A DNA stretch of 64,000 nucleotides, taken from Stappia stellulata (lineage in GTDB: Bacteria > Pseudomonadota > Alphaproteobacteria > Rhizobiales > Stappiaceae). The translations under genes were made by a program, and so were the position numbers. The notes beneath the pieces are model-generated. The model saw only the letters and a program-made list of their open reading frames with translations. It was not told the DNA's origin and made no database searches. The DNA lies in NCBI RefSeq assembly GCF_020176715.1, contig NZ_JAIVMF010000002.1:124001-188000 (forward strand), given 5' to 3'. The stretch's first letter is position 1. Every line of letters starts with the position of its first letter. Below are positions 61,512-64,000 of the stretch, piece by piece.

Positions 61512-63019
61512 TGGCGCCGATCCCGGCCCTGCGGCTCGAGGGCATCGTCAAGACGTTTCCCGGCGTGCGCGCGCTCGATGGCGTCAGCTTCGAGGTGCTG
61601 CCCGGCGAGGTTCACGCGCTTCTCGGCGAGAACGGCGCCGGCAAGTCGACCCTGATGAAAACGCTCGCCGGCATGCATCAGCCGAACGAGGGGCGCATCT
61701 TCATCGAGGAAAACGAGGTGGTGATGCGCACGCCGCTGGAGGCCAAGGCCAAGGGCGTGGTGCTGATCCACCAGGAGCTCAGCCTGGCGGAGGAAATGTC
61801 GGCGGCGGAAAACATCTACCTCGGCGAGTTGCCGACCAAGAGTTTCGGTCGCGTCGACTGGAAGACACTCTACGCCAAGGCCGGCGAGATCCTGAAACGG
61901 CTCAATTGCAAGTTCGGTCCGCAAACCCGCGTCAGCGACCTGTCGATCGCCAACAAGCAGATGGTGGAGATCGCCCGCGCGCTGACCGTCAATGCCAAGG
62001 CGGTGATCTTCGACGAGCCGACGGCCTCGCTCACGGATGCGGAAAAGGTGGTGCTCTTCGACATCATCCGCGACCTCAAGGCGCGCGGCGTCGGCATTGT
62101 CTACATCTCGCACCGGATGGAGGAGATCTTCACGATCTCCGACCGCATCAGCGTGCTGCGCGACGGCACCTATCGCGGAACGCTGGTGACGGCGGAAACC
62201 AGTGAGGACGAGGTCACCCAGCTGATGATCGGGCGCAGCCTCGATCTCTCCCGCAATGAAGCGCAGGTCGAGTTCGGCGATGTGGCGCTGGAGGTGCGCG
62301 GACTGTCCTGCGGGTCGCTCTACCGTGACATCACCTTCAACGTTCGCTCCGGGGAGGTGGTCGGCTTCTACGGCCTTGTCGGCGCGGGGCGGACGGAGAT
62401 CGCCGAAACGCTGTTCGGCCTGCGCACGCCAAGTGCCGGAACGATCCTGCTGGAAGGCAAGGAGGTGCGCATTTCCTCGCCCGTCGATGCGATCGCCAAC
62501 GGCATTTCGCTGGTCCCGGAAAGCCGCAAGGAGCAGGGGCTGGTGCTCGGCATGAACTGCCGCGACAACATCACCCTGCCGCAGGTCGATGATCTCACCG
62601 CCGGACCGTTCGTGTCGGACGGCGCGGAACTGGCGATCTTCGAACAGTACCGTGACCGGCTGGAGATCAAGACGCCGAGCTGGCGCCAGGCGGTGGGCAA
62701 TCTCTCCGGCGGCAACCAGCAGAAGATCGTCATCGGCAAGTGGCTGGCGATGCGGCCCAATGTGCTGATTGTCGACGAACCGACGCGCGGCATCGATGTC
62801 GGCTCCAAGGCGGAGATCCACAACCTGATCCGCGAGCTTGCCCGCAGTGGCTATGCGGTGATCGTGATCTCGTCGGAAATGCCGGAGGTGCTGCATGTCT
62901 CCGACCGGGTGATCGCCATGTACAGCGGCGAGATCATCCGTGAATTTACCGCGGCCGAAGTGACGGAAGACAATCTCGTCCAGGCGATCTCGGGCATTCG
63001 CGCCGACAAGGTGGCGTGA
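61508..63019 (+). CDS. Ribose-type ABC transporter ATPase, duplicated nucleotide-binding domains
   Basis: The protein has 503 residues from ATG 61508. Domain 1 has Walker A GENGAGKST and Walker B FDEPTASL; domain 2 has a weaker P-loop GLVGAGRTEI, signature LSGGNQQK and Walker B VDEPTRGID. The first-domain signature is divergent (DLSIANKQMVEIARAL). This is the normal RbsA/MglA layout. It powers the importer. Confidence 0.95.
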   Translation: MMAPIPALRLEGIVKTFPGVRALDGVSFEVLPGEVHALLGENGAGKSTLMKTLAGMHQPNEGRIFIEENEVVMRTPLEAKAKGVVLIHQELSLAEEMSAAENIYLGELPTKSFGRVDWKTLYAKAGEILKRLNCKFGPQTRVSDLSIANKQMVEIARALTVNAKAVIFDEPTASLTDAEKVVLFDIIRDLKARGVGIVYISHRMEEIFTISDRISVLRDGTYRGTLVTAETSEDEVTQLMIGRSLDLSRNEAQVEFGDVALEVRGLSCGSLYRDITFNVRSGEVVGFYGLVGAGRTEIAETLFGLRTPSAGTILLEGKEVRISSPVDAIANGISLVPESRKEQGLVLGMNCRDNITLPQVDDLTAGPFVSDGAELAIFEQYRDRLEIKTPSWRQAVGNLSGGNQQKIVIGKWLAMRPNVLIVDEPTRGIDVGSKAEIHNLIRELARSGYAVIVISSEMPEVLHVSDRVIAMYSGEIIREFTAAEVTEDNLVQAISGIRADKVA

Positions 63020-63888
63020 TGCGCGTCGGGATTGCCGGCCTCGGCCGAATGGGGGCGCATATGGCGCGCAATCTCGCGCGCGCCGGCCATGACGTGACGC
63101 TGTGGAACCGCTCGCGCGACAAGGCGGAGGCACTGGCAGCTGAGATCGGATGCGCGGTTGCGGCGACCCCGCGCGAGCTTGCAGAAGTGGTGGAGGTCGT
63201 CGTGACGATGCTGGCCGACGATGCGGCCTCGCTGGCCGTGCATGCGGCGCCGGACGGGCTTTTCGCTGGGCGCGGCGCACGCTGGTTCGTGGAAATGGGC
63301 ACGATGAGCCCGGCGCATATCGAAGCGCTGGGCGCGGCGGCGCCGGCGGGGACACGCGTGATCGATGCGCCGGTGTCCGGTGCGACGCAGGCCGCCGCCG
63401 ATGCCACGCTGATGATCATGGCGGGATGCCGTGAGGCGGAGGCCGGCGATCTTCAGCCGCTGTTCGACGTGCTCGGCCGCAAGACCGTCTGGCTGGGTCG
63501 GCCGGGGGCGGGGGCGGTGATGAAGCTTGCCGTCAATTCGCTCATTCACGGCCTCAACCAGACCCTTGCCGAGGCGCTGAGCCTCACGGGAGCCTCCGGC
63601 ATCGCGCCGGAGCTTGCCTTCGACGCCATCGAGGCCTCGGCCGCCTGCGCACCGATGCTCACCTACCGCCGGCCGCTCTATCTCGACGAGGCGGCCCATG
63701 CTGTCACCTTCACCGTAGCACTGGCGCGCAAGGACATGGAGGTGACGGCGACGCTCGCCGAGACGCTTGGCGTCGCCATGCCGCAGGGACGGGTCACGCT
63801 CGAGAAGCTGCGCGCGGCGGAGACGCAAGGCTATTCGGGTCGCGACATGGCGGCAATGGTGAGTTTCATGCGGGGGGAAAAATCATGA
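63019..63888 (+). CDS. 3-hydroxyisobutyrate dehydrogenase-family NAD-binding enzyme
   Basis: The protein has 289 residues from ATG 63019 (a GTG at 63016 is also possible). The N-terminal Rossmann motif is GIAGLGRMGAHMARNLARAGHDVTLWNR. The substrate motif DAPVSGATQAA and the catalytic Lys in AVMKLAVNSL are kept. It oxidises or reduces a beta-hydroxyacid. It follows the ABC ATPase with a 1-bp overlap and overlaps the ThuA-like gene by ATGA. Confidence 0.9.
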   Translation: MRVGIAGLGRMGAHMARNLARAGHDVTLWNRSRDKAEALAAEIGCAVAATPRELAEVVEVVVTMLADDAASLAVHAAPDGLFAGRGARWFVEMGTMSPAHIEALGAAAPAGTRVIDAPVSGATQAAADATLMIMAGCREAEAGDLQPLFDVLGRKTVWLGRPGAGAVMKLAVNSLIHGLNQTLAEALSLTGASGIAPELAFDAIEASAACAPMLTYRRPLYLDEAAHAVTFTVALARKDMEVTATLAETLGVAMPQGRVTLEKLRAAETQGYSGRDMAAMVSFMRGEKS

Positions 63889-64000
63889 AGGCGGTTTTGT
63901 TCGTCGGCGGTTGGGAAGGGCATGCGCCCACCACATTTTCCGACTGGTGCGAGGACCTGTTGCGCAAGGAGGGGTTCGAGGTCGCGGTCCACCAGACGCT
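63885..64000 (+). CDS. ThuA-like protein, partial at window end
   Basis: Only 38 codons are visible: MKAVLFVGGWEGHAP and a following helix up to GFEVAVHQT. The VGGWEGH start is typical of the ThuA domain (glutamine-amidotransferase-like fold) found in sugar-utilisation operons. The rest is beyond the right edge. Confidence 0.7.
   Translation, partial: MKAVLFVGGWEGHAPTTFSDWCEDLLRKEGFEVAVHQT

Overview
The window is high-GC, densely coded DNA with short gaps and many ATGA/GTGA stop-start overlaps. Three sets of TRAP or ribose-type ABC transport genes, a CoxMSL-type molybdenum hydroxylase and an ectoine-utilisation-like gene trio point to an alphaproteobacterium, perhaps a marine or soil Hyphomicrobiales or Rhodobacterales member. 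This is inferred from gene content only. No rRNA, tRNA, CRISPR array, insertion sequence or phage gene was seen.

Layout. (1) 1-12541: a divergent, apparently undescribed biosynthetic locus. Leftward it has a 40-residue acidic peptide gene, a metallo-beta-lactamase-fold protein and a formylglycine-generating-enzyme-like protein that is cut by the window edge. Rightward it has a SAM methyltransferase, a two-module NRPS (A-T-C-A-T-C, no thioesterase), an unrecognised 354-aa protein and an MFS exporter. (2) 12509-15274: a TRAP transporter on the minus strand. (3) 15580-21797: a copper and redox island (DUF305 protein, glutaredoxin-MauE fusion, APC permease, CopA-type ATPase, cytochrome c) with three CueR-like promoter dyads, but no MerR-family regulator gene in the window. 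(4) 21864-26890: a TetR-MFP-RND efflux operon, with a divergent MFS gene at 27179-28411. (5) 28436-36570: a TetR regulator with two palindromic operators, then a molybdenum hydroxylase (FAD, 2Fe-2S and Mo subunits), CoxG and a second TRAP transporter. This reads as uptake and hydroxylation of one unknown substrate. (6) 36587-41330: a tight minus-strand operon of a 2OG-Fe dioxygenase, PLP decarboxylase, sulfotransferase-like protein, glutamine-synthetase-like ligase and LysE exporter. It looks like a small amino-acid-derived metabolite pathway. (7) 41554-45404: a Nei-type DNA glycosylase and a trio resembling EutB, EutD/DoeA and EutA. (8) 45390-57452: an approximately eleven-gene minus-strand catabolic operon with a TPP-dependent 2-oxoacid or acetoin dehydrogenase whose E2 is split between two genes, plus an aldehyde dehydrogenase, SDRs and an M24-fold protein. 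It is headed by an unusual regulator that fuses a winged helix to a family-1 solute-binding protein. (9) 57671-64000: the divergent ribose-type ABC importer operon with an SDR, a 3-hydroxyisobutyrate-dehydrogenase-like enzyme and a ThuA-like protein cut by the right edge.

The two most novel-looking systems are the peptide/NRPS/FGE-like locus at the left end and the dioxygenase-decarboxylase-sulfotransferase-ligase-exporter operon at 36.6-41.3 kb. The promoter of the latter shares an exact 13-mer with the promoter of the TRAP operon 26 kb away, which suggests shared control. The regulator region at 57.5 kb carries two palindromes whose centres are 21 bp apart and which probably bind the HTH-SBP fusion protein.
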